NCBI GenBank assembly: GCA_020723325.1
Contig: DYJD01000002.1
Location: 334,291-398,290, forward strand
Reading direction: 5' to 3'
DNA: 64,000 nucleotides
DNA from: Desulfosudis oleivorans
GTDB lineage: Bacteria; Desulfobacterota; Desulfobacteria; Desulfobacterales; SURF-7
Position 1 is the stretch's first letter. Every line of letters begins with the position of its first letter. Below the pieces are notes generated by a model that searched no databases, was not told the DNA's origin, and worked only from the letters and a program-made list of their open reading frames with translations. Below, one piece after another: positions 1-8,718 of this stretch. The translations under genes were made by a program, and so were the position numbers.

Positions 1-66
1 TTCCGCAATGAACTGCCCAAATCCAATGTGGGCAAGATCCTGCGCAAGGATCTGCGCGGAACCTGA
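1..66 (+). CDS. C-terminal end of an AMP-forming acyl-CoA synthetase (partial)
   Basis: The first 21 codons read in frame to a TGA stop. They contain LPKSNVGKILRKDLR, the lysine-rich C-terminal motif typical of AMP-forming acyl-/acetyl-CoA synthetases; the lysine in GKILRK is the adenylation-half-reaction lysine of the family. Only the tail is in the window, so the substrate cannot be stated. A strong hairpin follows 26 bases later, so this is probably the end of its transcript. Confidence 0.75.
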   Translation, partial: FRNELPKSNVGKILRKDLRGT

Positions 67-92
67 TGTTATCACGCGGTCAGACTCCCACT

Positions 93-119
93 AACCGGCA
101 GGCGTAAGGCCTGCCGGTT
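93..119 (+). terminator. Hairpin after the acyl-CoA synthetase gene
   Basis: The arms AACCGGCAGGC (93-103) and GCCTGCCGGTT (109-119) are perfect reverse complements of 11 bases with a 5-base loop. There is no immediate T run, so it may be a weak or factor-assisted terminator. It separates the upstream gene from the hydrogenase promoter. Confidence 0.6.
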
Positions 120-224
120 CGCCGGGAAATATCTTGCTCTATTTTCTACTTTTTTCTAGGACCACATAGTTTTCCCTTTTCACACCTTTTTTCAGTTGAA
201 ATAAACCTTTTCCATGAATAGCTC

Positions 225-254
225 TTGAAATCCGACCTGATCAAAGCGTATAAT
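225..254 (+). promoter_or_regulatory. Sigma-70-type promoter for the hydrogenase operon
   Basis: TTGAAA at 225-230 and a perfect TATAAT at 249-254 are separated by 18 bases. The predicted start is near 261, about 40 bases before the ATG at 301. I saw no sigma-54 GG-N10-GC element, although several hydrogenase operons of the family use one. Confidence 0.65.
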
Positions 255-300
255 TTTTCAATATTTGGTAGATAGATAGACCCCAACCAAAAGGCGCGTC

Positions 301-1239
301 ATGACCGTCAGGCTCTATTGGATCCAGTGCGGAGGGTGCGGCGGGGACACTTGGTCCCTGTTCAACGCCGAGACTCCGGATGTAATCGAACTCCTCAACC
401 TGCTGAACATCGAACTGCTCTGGCATCCGTCGATTTCCAATAAATCCATCCGCGCCCAGGAGCAAACCATCGAAGGCCTGCTGTCCGGCGAGGAAAAACT
501 GGACATCCTGTGTGTGGAAGGCTCCATTATCCGCGGGCCGGGGGGCACGGGCATGTATGATGAGGCCTACGGCGCGCCCAAAAAGAATCTTGTGGCCTCC
601 CTGGCCAAACAGGCGCGGCATGTGCTGGCCGTGGGCACTTGCGCCAGCTTTGGGGGCATCGGTGCGGACGGCGAGATCGAGGCCACGGGCATGCAATTCC
701 ATAAATGGTCCAGGGGCGGTTTTCTAGGGGAGGATTTTCGTTCCAAAAGCGGACGGCCGGTGATCAATCTGCCCGGCTGCCCATGCCATTGCGATATCCT
801 TGCCGGCACCCTGGCAGCCCTGGTGACCGGCCAGGAAATGGAACTCACCGGCCATAATACCCCCCTGGAATGGTACGGCATGATGGTGCATCAGGGCTGT
901 ACGCGCAACGAATACCATGAATTTCGCGTGGAGGAAAAACAGTTCGGTGAAAAAGGCTGTATGTTTTTTCACTTGGGATGCCACGGCCCTTTGGCCACCG
1001 GCCCTTGCAACAAGCGCCTGTGGAACCGCCGCTCCTCCAAAACCCGGGTGGGCGTGCCCTGTTTCGGCTGCACCCGCCCTGATTTTCCCCAGCAGTATTC
1101 CTTTTTTGAAACACGCAACATCGAAGGCATCCCCATTGAACTGCCCGACGGTGTCAGCCGCGCCCATTATCTGGCTTATAAAGGCATGGCCGCGGCAGCA
1201 GCGCCGGAAAGGCTGAAAACCAGGAAAACCGAAATTTGA
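301..1239 (+). CDS. [NiFe] hydrogenase small subunit, group 2 (sensory type)
   Basis: This is the 312-residue electron-transfer subunit of a cytoplasmic [NiFe] hydrogenase. It has no Tat signal peptide: the N-terminus goes straight into the proximal-cluster motif CGGC (C10, C13). Further ligand cysteines are seen at VGTCASFGG (C114), LPGCPCHCD (C160 and following), and in the histidine/cysteine-rich region HQGCTRNEYHEF, GEKGCMFFHLGCHGP and VPCFGCTRPDFP, which should bind the medial and distal clusters. Length and lack of a leader fit group 2 enzymes (cyanobacterial HupS, or HoxB/HupU of H2 sensors). The large-subunit gene overlaps its stop codon, and a PAS histidine kinase follows, which favours the H2-sensing role over respiratory uptake. 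An AAAAGG element lies 6-9 bases before the ATG. Confidence 0.85.
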   Translation: MTVRLYWIQCGGCGGDTWSLFNAETPDVIELLNLLNIELLWHPSISNKSIRAQEQTIEGLLSGEEKLDILCVEGSIIRGPGGTGMYDEAYGAPKKNLVASLAKQARHVLAVGTCASFGGIGADGEIEATGMQFHKWSRGGFLGEDFRSKSGRPVINLPGCPCHCDILAGTLAALVTGQEMELTGHNTPLEWYGMMVHQGCTRNEYHEFRVEEKQFGEKGCMFFHLGCHGPLATGPCNKRLWNRRSSKTRVGVPCFGCTRPDFPQQYSFFETRNIEGIPIELPDGVSRAHYLAYKGMAAAAAPERLKTRKTEI

Positions 1240-2750
1240 GCAGCCAACGTAAAAGCATTCAAATCTATCCCCTGAATCGTGTGGAAGGGGATTTGAAAAT
1301 CCGGCTGGAAATCCATGACGGTGTGGTGACCGATGCCTGGAGCGCCGGCACCATGTACCGAGGCTTTGAAAATATTCTGAAAGGGCGGGGCGCCTTGGAC
1401 GGCCTGGTGATCACCCCGCGCATCTGCGGGATTTGCAGCACCGCTCATCTGAAAGCTGCCGCCAAGGCCCTGGACATGATTTCCAGGGTCAAGGTTCCGG
1501 AAGATGCCATGCGCATCCGCAATGCCACCCTGATGGTGGAAATGCTCCAGAATGATATCCGTCAGAGTTGTCTGCTGTTCATGAGCGATTTTAGCCGGGT
1601 GGTTTATCAACACCACTCCTTGTATGCCGAGGCCATCCAGCGCTATACCGCCCTTACCGGCACCGTTTTCCGGCAGGCCTTGCATTGGACCAAAAAAATT
1701 CTTGAGATCGTGGCAATTCTGGGGGGACAATGGCCGCATTCATCCTTCATGGTGCCGGGTGGTGTGGTTTCGCTGCCCAGCAGCAACGAGATCATGCAAT
1801 GCCGCTACCTGCTCAACAGCTTCCGGACCTGGTATGAAACCGAATTCCTTGGTTGCAGCCTGGAACGCTGGGCGGAGATCAAAAGCCTTGACCATTTGGA
1901 AACCTGGCTCACGGAAAAGCCGACCCATACCCATAAGGAAATGGGTTTTTTCATCCGCTTTGCCAAGGAAGCCCGGTTGGACGAAATCGGCAGGGGGCAC
2001 GGTCATTTTCTCAGTTTCGGCGGCTTGGATTTGCCGGCCGATACTGCGGTCAGGCCTTTAGCCGGCGGCAACACCTTGATCCCTGCCGGTTTCATGGCCC
2101 ATGGGCAAGCCTGTGCTCCCTTTTCCCAGGCCGAAATCTCCGAAGACATCACCCATGCCTGGTTCAACAGTCAGCCCACGGCCCACCCCTATGAAGGTGC
2201 AACCCATCCTTATGCCACGGGCAGTGAAAGCGAAAAATATTCCTGGGCCAAAGCGCCCCGTTATGCGGGCCATCCTGCTGAAACCGGGCCCCTTGCGGAG
2301 TTGATGATCGCCGGCAATCCATTGTTTACGGATCTGGTCGGCCCAAAGGGCCCCACGGTTTTTTCCCGGCAACTGGCCCGGCTGCTCCGACCGGCTGTGC
2401 TCATGCCGGCCCTAGAACAATGGCTGAAGGAAATCCGACCCCAGGAAAAACATTTCTTTAAACAATACGAGCGCCTTGAAACCGGCGAAGGCCATGGGCT
2501 GATTCAGGCGCCGCGGGGCGCCCTGGGTCATTGGGTGAAAATTCAAGACAGCAAGATCGCCCAATACCAGATCATCACCCCCAGCACCTGGCACGCTTCC
2601 CCCCGGGACAAGGCCGGTATAAGAGGCCCCTGGGAACAAGCCCTGATCGGCACGGCCATGGGCCATCCGGAAGACACCGTCAAGGTGGATCATGTTCTGC
2701 GCTCTTTTGATCCCTGCCTGGTTTGCACGGTGCATACTGTTCAATTGTAA
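1236..2750 (+). CDS. [NiFe] hydrogenase large subunit, group 2 (sensory type)
   Basis: This is the 504-residue catalytic subunit that would bind the NiFe(CN)2CO centre. The N-terminal Ni-binding pair is in RICGICSTAH (C63, C66) and the C-terminal pair in DPCLVCTVH (C494, C497, H500). FNRVEGDL-like sequence near the start (LNRVEGDLKI) resembles HoxC/HupV. The protein ends four residues after H500. Most catalytic [NiFe] hydrogenases carry a longer C-terminal peptide that a HyaD/HupD-type protease removes after that histidine; its near-absence is a hallmark of H2-sensing enzymes. Ile in CGIC is the gas-channel residue seen in the O2-tolerant sensors. The start is taken as TTG overlapping the small-subunit TGA; no better start is visible. 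Catalytic or purely sensory function is an inference. Confidence 0.85.
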   Translation: MSSQRKSIQIYPLNRVEGDLKIRLEIHDGVVTDAWSAGTMYRGFENILKGRGALDGLVITPRICGICSTAHLKAAAKALDMISRVKVPEDAMRIRNATLMVEMLQNDIRQSCLLFMSDFSRVVYQHHSLYAEAIQRYTALTGTVFRQALHWTKKILEIVAILGGQWPHSSFMVPGGVVSLPSSNEIMQCRYLLNSFRTWYETEFLGCSLERWAEIKSLDHLETWLTEKPTHTHKEMGFFIRFAKEARLDEIGRGHGHFLSFGGLDLPADTAVRPLAGGNTLIPAGFMAHGQACAPFSQAEISEDITHAWFNSQPTAHPYEGATHPYATGSESEKYSWAKAPRYAGHPAETGPLAELMIAGNPLFTDLVGPKGPTVFSRQLARLLRPAVLMPALEQWLKEIRPQEKHFFKQYERLETGEGHGLIQAPRGALGHWVKIQDSKIAQYQIITPSTWHASPRDKAGIRGPWEQALIGTAMGHPEDTVKVDHVLRSFDPCLVCTVHTVQL

Positions 2751-2761
2751 AGGTAACAACC

Positions 2762-4957
2762 ATGACGAAAACAATCAACAACTGCTGCCGCCTGCACGGC
2801 TTTGAAGCCATGGGCAGCCGCCTGACAGAAGCGGATATCCGCGCCGTCATGGAAGAAAATCGCGTTCTGCGGGAAGAAATCCGCGTGGCCCGCAAAGCCG
2901 CCCAGATCACCGCTGATCTCGTGGTAAAGCAATTCGAGGAAACTGAAAAAATCCTGCATCGCTTTCAAATGGCCAATGCCATGCGCAAAGCCGTGCTGGA
3001 TTCCGCTTCCCAGATGGCCATCGTGGCTGCCGACAAGCGCGGCATCATTATTGTCTTCAATGCCGGCGCCGAAAATCTCCTGGGCTATCGGGCCAAGGAT
3101 ATCATCGGCCGGGCCACCCCGGAATTGTTTTTGCTCACCGCGGATCTTACCGCCCATGGGACTGAACTGGTGGGTAGTTGCGACAAAGTGGATGGGATGG
3201 ATCTTTTCCTTGCCCTGGCCGAGCAGCGGGACGCCAAACCCCGGGAGTGGACCTTTGTGCGCAAGGACGGCGGCCATTTTCCCGTGCGCATGTCGGTCAA
3301 CGCCTTGCAGGACGCCGAAGGGGCCACCAGCGGTTTCCTGCTCATCGCCAATGACATTTCAGAGCAGAAACGTTCTGAAAAAGCCCTGATGGAAAGCGAG
3401 CTCAACTATCGCCTGCTGCTGAAAAACCTGCCCAATGTGGTTTTCAAGGGCTATGCCAACGGCGACATTGATTTCATCGACGATAAAATCGAGGCCCTGA
3501 CCGGTTATGCCAAAGAAGAGTTTTTATCCGGAAAAAAGAAATGGCTGGATATCGTGGTGGCAGAAGACCTGGATTATGTCAAACAAATGTTCATCCAGGC
3601 CCTGAAAGCCGACAAATCCTATATCCGCGAATACCGCATCCGCGCAAAAAACGGGGAGATCTTCTGGATCGAGGAGGGCGGCCAGATCATTTGCGATGAA
3701 ACCGGCCATATCGATTTTGTCATCGGCGCCTTTCTCAACATCACCATGCGCAAGCTGGCGGAAAAGGCTTTGCTCGAATCCGAGGCCAAGTACCGATCCC
3801 TGTTCAATGCCGGTCCGGATCCCATCCTGGTGTTGGATAAGGAGACCTTTGAAATTCTGGATGCCAATCCCAGGGCTGCGGAAACCTTTGCCCAGGAGAA
3901 AAAAGACCTGGTCGGCAAAGTGTTTACGGATTTCGGTGCCTTTGAATACGACGACCACCGGCCGGCCCGGATCCGTACGGAAGGCTGGCCGGCCAACGGC
4001 GTGGTGATCCAGCGCCTGCGCGACCCCAAGACCGACTGCAATCTCTATATCAAAATCAAGGCCAGCCCCACCATTTACAAGGGTAAAACGGCCACCATCC
4101 TGGCCGGCACGGATATCACCGAGGTGATTGAAAAGGACGCCCAGCTTATCCAGGCCAGCAAAATGAGCACCCTGGGGGAAATGTCCGCCGGCATTGCCCA
4201 TGAACTGAACCAGCCCCTGAACGCCATCAAACTGGGCAATGAATTCCTGAAAACCATGCTCAACCGGCGTCTGCCAATACCGGACAAGGATTTGCTGCAT
4301 GTGGTATTGGAGGTGAATGAACAGGTTGAGCGGGCCTCGGATATCATCAACCGTCTGCGGGCCTTTGGCCGTAAGACTGAAAATGTCAAACAGACAGTGG
4401 ATATCAACGAACCGGTCCTGGGGGTGCTGAAAATCATCGGCGAGCAACTCAAGCTGGAAAGCATCCAGGTGGCACTGGACCTGACGGAAAATCCGCCCGC
4501 TGTCCTGGCTCAGCGCAACCGGCTGGAGCAGGTGCTCTTCAATCTGATCACCAATGCCCGGGACGCCATCAACAAAAAGAGAAATGAAGCGCCTGAATTC
4601 CAGGATCACCGCATCACCATCACCACCTTTTTCCAGAACCAGCGCGTGGGCGTTGCCGTGAGCGACACCGGCATAGGGGTTCCCAAGGAAATCCGCAACA
4701 AAATCTTCGAGCCCTTTTTCACCACCAAGGAAGTGGGAACCGGCATGGGTCTGGGACTGTCCATCATTTACGGCATCATCCGGGATTACGGAGGCGACAT
4801 TGTGCTGCACAGCGAAGAGGGCCGGGGCAGCACGTTTACCTATTCATTTCCATGCGCGGAAATGATGGCGCCAAGGCCTATCCCTGCACCCAATCCGACA
4901 ACAAGGGCGGCGATGTCAGCCGCGCCGACGGAACCGACCAATCATACCCGGCGGTGA
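2762..4957 (+). CDS. Soluble PAS-PAS-PAS sensor histidine kinase next to hydrogenase
   Basis: This is a 731-residue cytoplasmic kinase without membrane segments. Order: helical N-terminus (20-75), three PAS domains (about 76-200, 205-330, 338-458), dimerisation/phosphoacceptor domain with His480 in [16 protein letters not shown], then an HATPase domain with N, DTGIGVP and GMGLGLS boxes. Position directly after a hydrogenase large subunit parallels HoxJ/HupT, which receive the H2 signal from HoxBC/HupUV. I prefer ATG 2762 (AAAGG 8 bases upstream) to a TTG at 2723 inside the hydrogenase gene. The last about 35 residues after the usual kinase end (TYSFP) are Pro/Ala/Thr-rich and overlap the convergent DAC gene by 80 bases. 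The C-terminal half, from the third PAS on, closely resembles the kinase at 6825-8699. The partner regulator is probably the one encoded at 6311-6724. Confidence 0.85.
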   Translation: MTKTINNCCRLHGFEAMGSRLTEADIRAVMEENRVLREEIRVARKAAQITADLVVKQFEETEKILHRFQMANAMRKAVLDSASQMAIVAADKRGIIIVFNAGAENLLGYRAKDIIGRATPELFLLTADLTAHGTELVGSCDKVDGMDLFLALAEQRDAKPREWTFVRKDGGHFPVRMSVNALQDAEGATSGFLLIANDISEQKRSEKALMESELNYRLLLKNLPNVVFKGYANGDIDFIDDKIEALTGYAKEEFLSGKKKWLDIVVAEDLDYVKQMFIQALKADKSYIREYRIRAKNGEIFWIEEGGQIICDETGHIDFVIGAFLNITMRKLAEKALLESEAKYRSLFNAGPDPILVLDKETFEILDANPRAAETFAQEKKDLVGKVFTDFGAFEYDDHRPARIRTEGWPANGVVIQRLRDPKTDCNLYIKIKASPTIYKGKTATILAGTDITEVIEKDAQLIQASKMSTLGEMSAGIAHELNQPLNAIKLGNEFLKTMLNRRLPIPDKDLLHVVLEVNEQVERASDIINRLRAFGRKTENVKQTVDINEPVLGVLKIIGEQLKLESIQVALDLTENPPAVLAQRNRLEQVLFNLITNARDAINKKRNEAPEFQDHRITITTFFQNQRVGVAVSDTGIGVPKEIRNKIFEPFFTTKEVGTGMGLGLSIIYGIIRDYGGDIVLHSEEGRGSTFTYSFPCAEMMAPRPIPAPNPTTRAAMSAAPTEPTNHTRR

Positions 4958-6314
4958 GTTTAACGCCGCCCTTGATCACCGAAACAGGACGATCCGCCGA
5001 GACCACCACTACCAAGATCCGTTCATGCTCGGCCGTGAACCGCAAGGCGGAATTGAAACGGGCGCCCCGGGAGCGGTCCTCGGCCGCCACGGCGCGACCG
5101 TCCAGGATGCAGGCAAAACCGTGGATATGCAGGTCGGCGCTGATATGCAGGGCGCCGTCCAGCTTGGCCAGGGATTTGGTCAGGGAAAGAATGACGGGAT
5201 CTCTCAGGTCAAGGGGCGTTTCCAGGTGCTGACCCGCAATTTGAATGGGTTCCGGATTCATATCGATCACCAGGGTGCAACCGAATTTTTGGCCTTCGGC
5301 ATAGTGGACGATGTCGGCAATGGTCTGGAACAGATCATGGGCCTGGTGCGGTGGGTCAAAATGGGCTTCCAGCAACACTTCCTCCAGTTCCACCATTTTG
5401 GCCCGGCGGGTAAAGGAATAAAAATTGCCGTCGGAAAAGCTGCAGATGGGATCATCCCCAAGTTTCAGAAAACCATGGCCGCCGCGAAAATCCGCCACAA
5501 GGCGCACCATGGAAAGCTCACTGCCGGCTATCCCCACGATTTTGTTTCCGTCTGAAATCAATTTGCGGTCCGAACCTTCCACGGCCTGGAGCAATTTACG
5601 CACGTGTTTGAACTTCTTCAAGTCCGGCCGCTCATTCAGGGGGAAGCGGGCCAGAAATTTTAAAAAGCTCACCGTGCGCGGTTCCATGAAAACCAGTTCT
5701 CCCCTGGGCCACAAACCTTCTTCCATGGTCCGGGAAATTCCCAGAACCGCATCCAAAATGGGATAGATGCGCAACTGGATATCCATGCCGATCCTGCGGG
5801 TCAATTCATCCACCAGGCAATCCCGCACCGCATGGGGGGCGTATTCGCGGATCACATAGCTGGATTCGCCTGTATAATCGGCGTCGTTCCGGACCACATC
5901 CTGAGCCAGCAGCCAGACGGCGCGCTCCAGCCAGCGTTCTGTCGGGCCGGTGGCGCACATGTCCGGATGGTGTTCGGTAAACCACATCTGGTAGAATATG
6001 GAGCTGGAACGCCCGCCGATGGAAATCAGCCCGGCCAGATTGAGTCCGGGTTCGGGCAGGGGCTGGCTGAAATGCCGCAGATTGCGGACCTGTTGGTTGT
6101 TATCCCGCCAGGTATCGGAGGTGAGATAAATTTCAGTAAGCCTGGGCTCATGCCCGCGCAACAAGGAATGGGGGTCATAGATCCGCAAGGACGAATCCGG
6201 CCGGTCGGCGTAAATGACGGCCACCCGGCTCTGGCCGGAAAAATGGGACAAGGCCTCTTGTAGACTCTCAATAATCTGAAAAATGCTGATTTTGCCGATG
6301 ATGGAATCTGTCAT
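4878..6314 (-). CDS. DAC (DisA_N) domain protein, putative diadenylate cyclase
   Basis: The protein is 478 residues. The C-terminal about 130 residues look like a diadenylate cyclase domain: the DGA motif at 386-388 (KLDGALHIS) and, 28 residues later, RGARFNSAL (416-424), which occupies the place of the canonical GTRHRAA motif. DAC enzymes condense two ATP into cyclic di-AMP. The RHR core is changed to R-F-N here; I recall similar GAR[YF]NSA forms in DAC proteins with large N-terminal sensor regions, but I cannot verify this. Residues 1-about 340 match no family I recognise and have no membrane helix or signal peptide. Its ATG overlaps the TGA of the preceding response regulator (ATGA), so the two are translationally coupled. 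I infer that the regulator controls this domain. Activity is unproven because of the altered motif. Confidence 0.7.
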   Translation of the reverse strand: MTDSIIGKISIFQIIESLQEALSHFSGQSRVAVIYADRPDSSLRIYDPHSLLRGHEPRLTEIYLTSDTWRDNNQQVRNLRHFSQPLPEPGLNLAGLISIGGRSSSIFYQMWFTEHHPDMCATGPTERWLERAVWLLAQDVVRNDADYTGESSYVIREYAPHAVRDCLVDELTRRIGMDIQLRIYPILDAVLGISRTMEEGLWPRGELVFMEPRTVSFLKFLARFPLNERPDLKKFKHVRKLLQAVEGSDRKLISDGNKIVGIAGSELSMVRLVADFRGGHGFLKLGDDPICSFSDGNFYSFTRRAKMVELEEVLLEAHFDPPHQAHDLFQTIADIVHYAEGQKFGCTLVIDMNPEPIQIAGQHLETPLDLRDPVILSLTKSLAKLDGALHISADLHIHGFACILDGRAVAAEDRSRGARFNSALRFTAEHERILVVVVSADRPVSVIKGGVKLTAGYDWSVPSARLTSPPLLSDWVQG

Positions 6315-6724
6315 GACGGCGTTGCTTCCGATGGCTGACCGCCGTGGCCCTGCCCGGCCGACTGTAGTCGCCCTTCAGCGTTTTTAAGGGCTTTTTCCAG
6401 GGCATCCTTCTCAATGGGCTTATGGATAAAATCGCTGGCTTTCAGATCCAGAGCCTTTTTGGCCAGATCCACATCCCCATGGCCGGTGATGACGATGACT
6501 TCTACACCCGGATCAATTTCCTTGATCTTGCGCAGCACGGAAAAGCCATCCATGCCCGGCATTTTGATATCCGTCAGCACAATGCGCGGATTTTCGCGCT
6601 GGAAAAGTTCGATCCCGGTCGGCCCGTTTTCAGCCGTGAGCACTTCATAGCCAAGGGCGCCCAGCAAAAGGCGCGACATGGCCAAGGTGGGTTTTTCATC
6701 ATCAATGATCAGAATTCTAGTCAT
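6311..6724 (-). CDS. Receiver-only response regulator (CheY-like)
   Basis: This is a single REC domain of 137 residues. The acidic pair is in IIDDEKP (D8, D9), the phosphoacceptor is D52 in VLTDIKMPG, the switch Thr is in VITGHGD, and the lysine is in FIHKPIEKDAL. A Gly/Ser-rich tail replaces any output domain. It lies in the order membrane kinase, regulator, DAC protein, with the last two overlapping by four bases. The regulator therefore probably acts by protein-protein contact, most simply with the DAC protein. It could accept phosphate from any of the three related kinases of this locus. Confidence 0.9.
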   Translation of the reverse strand: MTRILIIDDEKPTLAMSRLLLGALGYEVLTAENGPTGIELFQRENPRIVLTDIKMPGMDGFSVLRKIKEIDPGVEVIVITGHGDVDLAKKALDLKASDFIHKPIEKDALEKALKNAEGRLQSAGQGHGGQPSEATPS

Positions 6725-6824
6725 GCCGATTTTTCCTCATCCTCCCATTATTGATCATGGATAGCTGTCTTCCCCTGTATTCATCCCGTATCCCGCGGCG
6801 CGCCTCCGGAATTTTTCTAATTAA

Positions 6825-8699
6825 CTACAAAACCGCGGGGAAACTCAAGGTAAAAGTCGTACCCCGCTCCTGACAACTTTCAAAACTGATTTCACCGCCG
6901 TAGTCCTTGACAATGCCGTAGATAATGGAAAGGCCGAGGCCCATACCCTTGCCGGCCTCCTTGGTGGTGAAAAACGGTTCAAAAATTTTGTCACGAATTC
7001 CCTTGGGAATCCCGCTGCCGTTGTCCGATACGGCCAGGAACACCCGTTTCCTGTCTTGAAAAGTCCGAATACGGATGGTGCCGGTCACACGCCCTTGGTC
7101 CGACGCCTGCTTGTGGCCGATGGCGTCCATGGCATTGGTAATCAAATTCAAGAGCACTTGTTCCAGACGATTGTTATGGGCCATCACCTTTGCAAGCTCC
7201 GTCCCCAGATCCAGTTCGACGTGAATGTTTGCAAGCTGAAGCTGCCGGCCGATCATACCCAGGACCCCGTGAACCGGTGTATTCAGATCCACCTGCTCCT
7301 TGGTAAAATCGGTTTTGCGGCCGAATTCCCGCAGACGGTTGATGATGGCAGAGGCCCGGTTGACCTGGTTGCCGACTTCCGTGGCCACCTGGAGCAGATC
7401 CTGATTCGAAATTTCCCGGTTTTGGGCGACCATCAGTTTCAAATATTCATTGCCGACCTTGATGGCGTTGAGCGGTTGATTCAGCTCATGGGCCACGCCG
7501 GCGGACATTTCCCCCAGACTGCTCATTTTGCTGACATGGATAAGCTGGGCATCTTTTTCGATCATGGCGGTGACATCGGTGACCGCCAGGATCAGGGCCT
7601 TGCGCTGCTTGTATTCCGTGGGGCAGGCTTTAAAACGGAAATACACCGGACGATTGTCGCCTTTGCGGTAGAAACGCACGTTTTCCGTGAGAATATAACC
7701 TTCGGGCCAGCCTTTGCGCGCCAGCTCCGAAAGGTCGCGATCCTCGTATTCAAACCGGCCGAAATCGGCAAAATACTTGCCGATCAAGACTTTCCTGGGA
7801 TAGCCGTAGGTTTCTTCCGCACTGGGATTGGCATCCAGAATTTCCATGGTGCCGCGGTCCAGAACAAAAATGGGGATGGGGCCGCTGTTGAAAAGGGAGC
7901 GGTATTTGCCTTCGGATTCCTTGAGCTCCTGCTGGCTGCGGAAGAGCTGAACCGTCATGTTGTTGAAAGAGTGCGCCAGTTGGATGACCTCATCCCCCGG
8001 CGGTCTCTCCGGCAAAAGACTGCCGCCCTGATTAAGCTCCCCTGAAAAATGGCTGCGGCAAATCTCATTGGATAGCTCGGTCAACTGGGAAATCGGCCGG
8101 GTGATATAGCGGGCCAGCAACTGGCTGACGGCGAAAAAGAAAATAGTGATGAAGGACAAAAAACCAACAAAGGTGGTGCGCAGCTTACCGATCAATTGAT
8201 CAATGTGTTCCTTTTTAAAACCCACATGCACAGTGCCGATCTGGTCGATGCCCGCGCGGATGGGCAGGGCAATGTCATAGGCTGAAGCGCCCGACACAGC
8301 CACCAGCCTGGTACTGTGGGAGGCCTCCTTGGGAAGCTGGTTGGCCGAGGACAGACCTTCTGGAAACACATCCATGAACGTATGGGCCAGCACCCGATTG
8401 CCGGGATCCGCAATGAAGATGTAGGCCACTAGGGATTCGCGCAATCCCAAGCGCGCTTCGAAAAGCAGCCGGGTGAGTTCCGTTGTTTTCTCTGAGAGAA
8501 TATAACCGCGGCTGCTGTCCGCAATCCGCTCGGCGATGTCGCGGCCGCGCAACACAAGCTCATCTGTTAGACTGGAAATCAGCACCCAGCGGGTGAACAG
8601 GGCGATAATGAAACTCAGGAGCAGGATCACCGTGAGGGAGGAAAAAAAAATTTTATTCTTCAGACTGACTTCCCTGAATTTCCGTAAAAAGAGATTCAT
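6825..8699 (-). CDS. Membrane-bound HAMP-PAS sensor histidine kinase
   Basis: The protein is 624 residues. A first transmembrane helix lies at about 17-39, a periplasmic sensor of about 135 residues follows (Cache-like in size, family not certain), then a second helix at about 176-196, HAMP (197-255), PAS (262-385), a phosphoacceptor domain with His404 in [16 protein letters not shown], and HATPase with DNGSGIP and GMGLGLS. The PAS-to-end portion is closely similar to the soluble kinase at 2762-4957, so the two are probably recent paralogues with exchanged sensor modules. It sits 19 bases downstream of the RND-kinase gene and 100 bases upstream of the receiver gene, all on the same strand. 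Confidence 0.9.
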   Translation of the reverse strand: MNLFLRKFREVSLKNKIFFSSLTVILLLSFIIALFTRWVLISSLTDELVLRGRDIAERIADSSRGYILSEKTTELTRLLFEARLGLRESLVAYIFIADPGNRVLAHTFMDVFPEGLSSANQLPKEASHSTRLVAVSGASAYDIALPIRAGIDQIGTVHVGFKKEHIDQLIGKLRTTFVGFLSFITIFFFAVSQLLARYITRPISQLTELSNEICRSHFSGELNQGGSLLPERPPGDEVIQLAHSFNNMTVQLFRSQQELKESEGKYRSLFNSGPIPIFVLDRGTMEILDANPSAEETYGYPRKVLIGKYFADFGRFEYEDRDLSELARKGWPEGYILTENVRFYRKGDNRPVYFRFKACPTEYKQRKALILAVTDVTAMIEKDAQLIHVSKMSSLGEMSAGVAHELNQPLNAIKVGNEYLKLMVAQNREISNQDLLQVATEVGNQVNRASAIINRLREFGRKTDFTKEQVDLNTPVHGVLGMIGRQLQLANIHVELDLGTELAKVMAHNNRLEQVLLNLITNAMDAIGHKQASDQGRVTGTIRIRTFQDRKRVFLAVSDNGSGIPKGIRDKIFEPFFTTKEAGKGMGLGLSIIYGIVKDYGGEISFESCQERGTTFTLSFPAVL

Positions 8700-8718
8700 G
8701 ATATCAACAATTTCGCCC

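Noticed and set aside
1..300. Sigma-54 promoter for the hydrogenase genes
   Set aside because: No GG-N10-GC element in suitable context was found, while a good sigma-70-type promoter is present.
3524..4810. Long open frame on the minus strand inside the PAS kinase gene
   Set aside because: It is antisense to a protein with complete PAS, HisKA and HATPase motifs and shows no recognisable domain itself.
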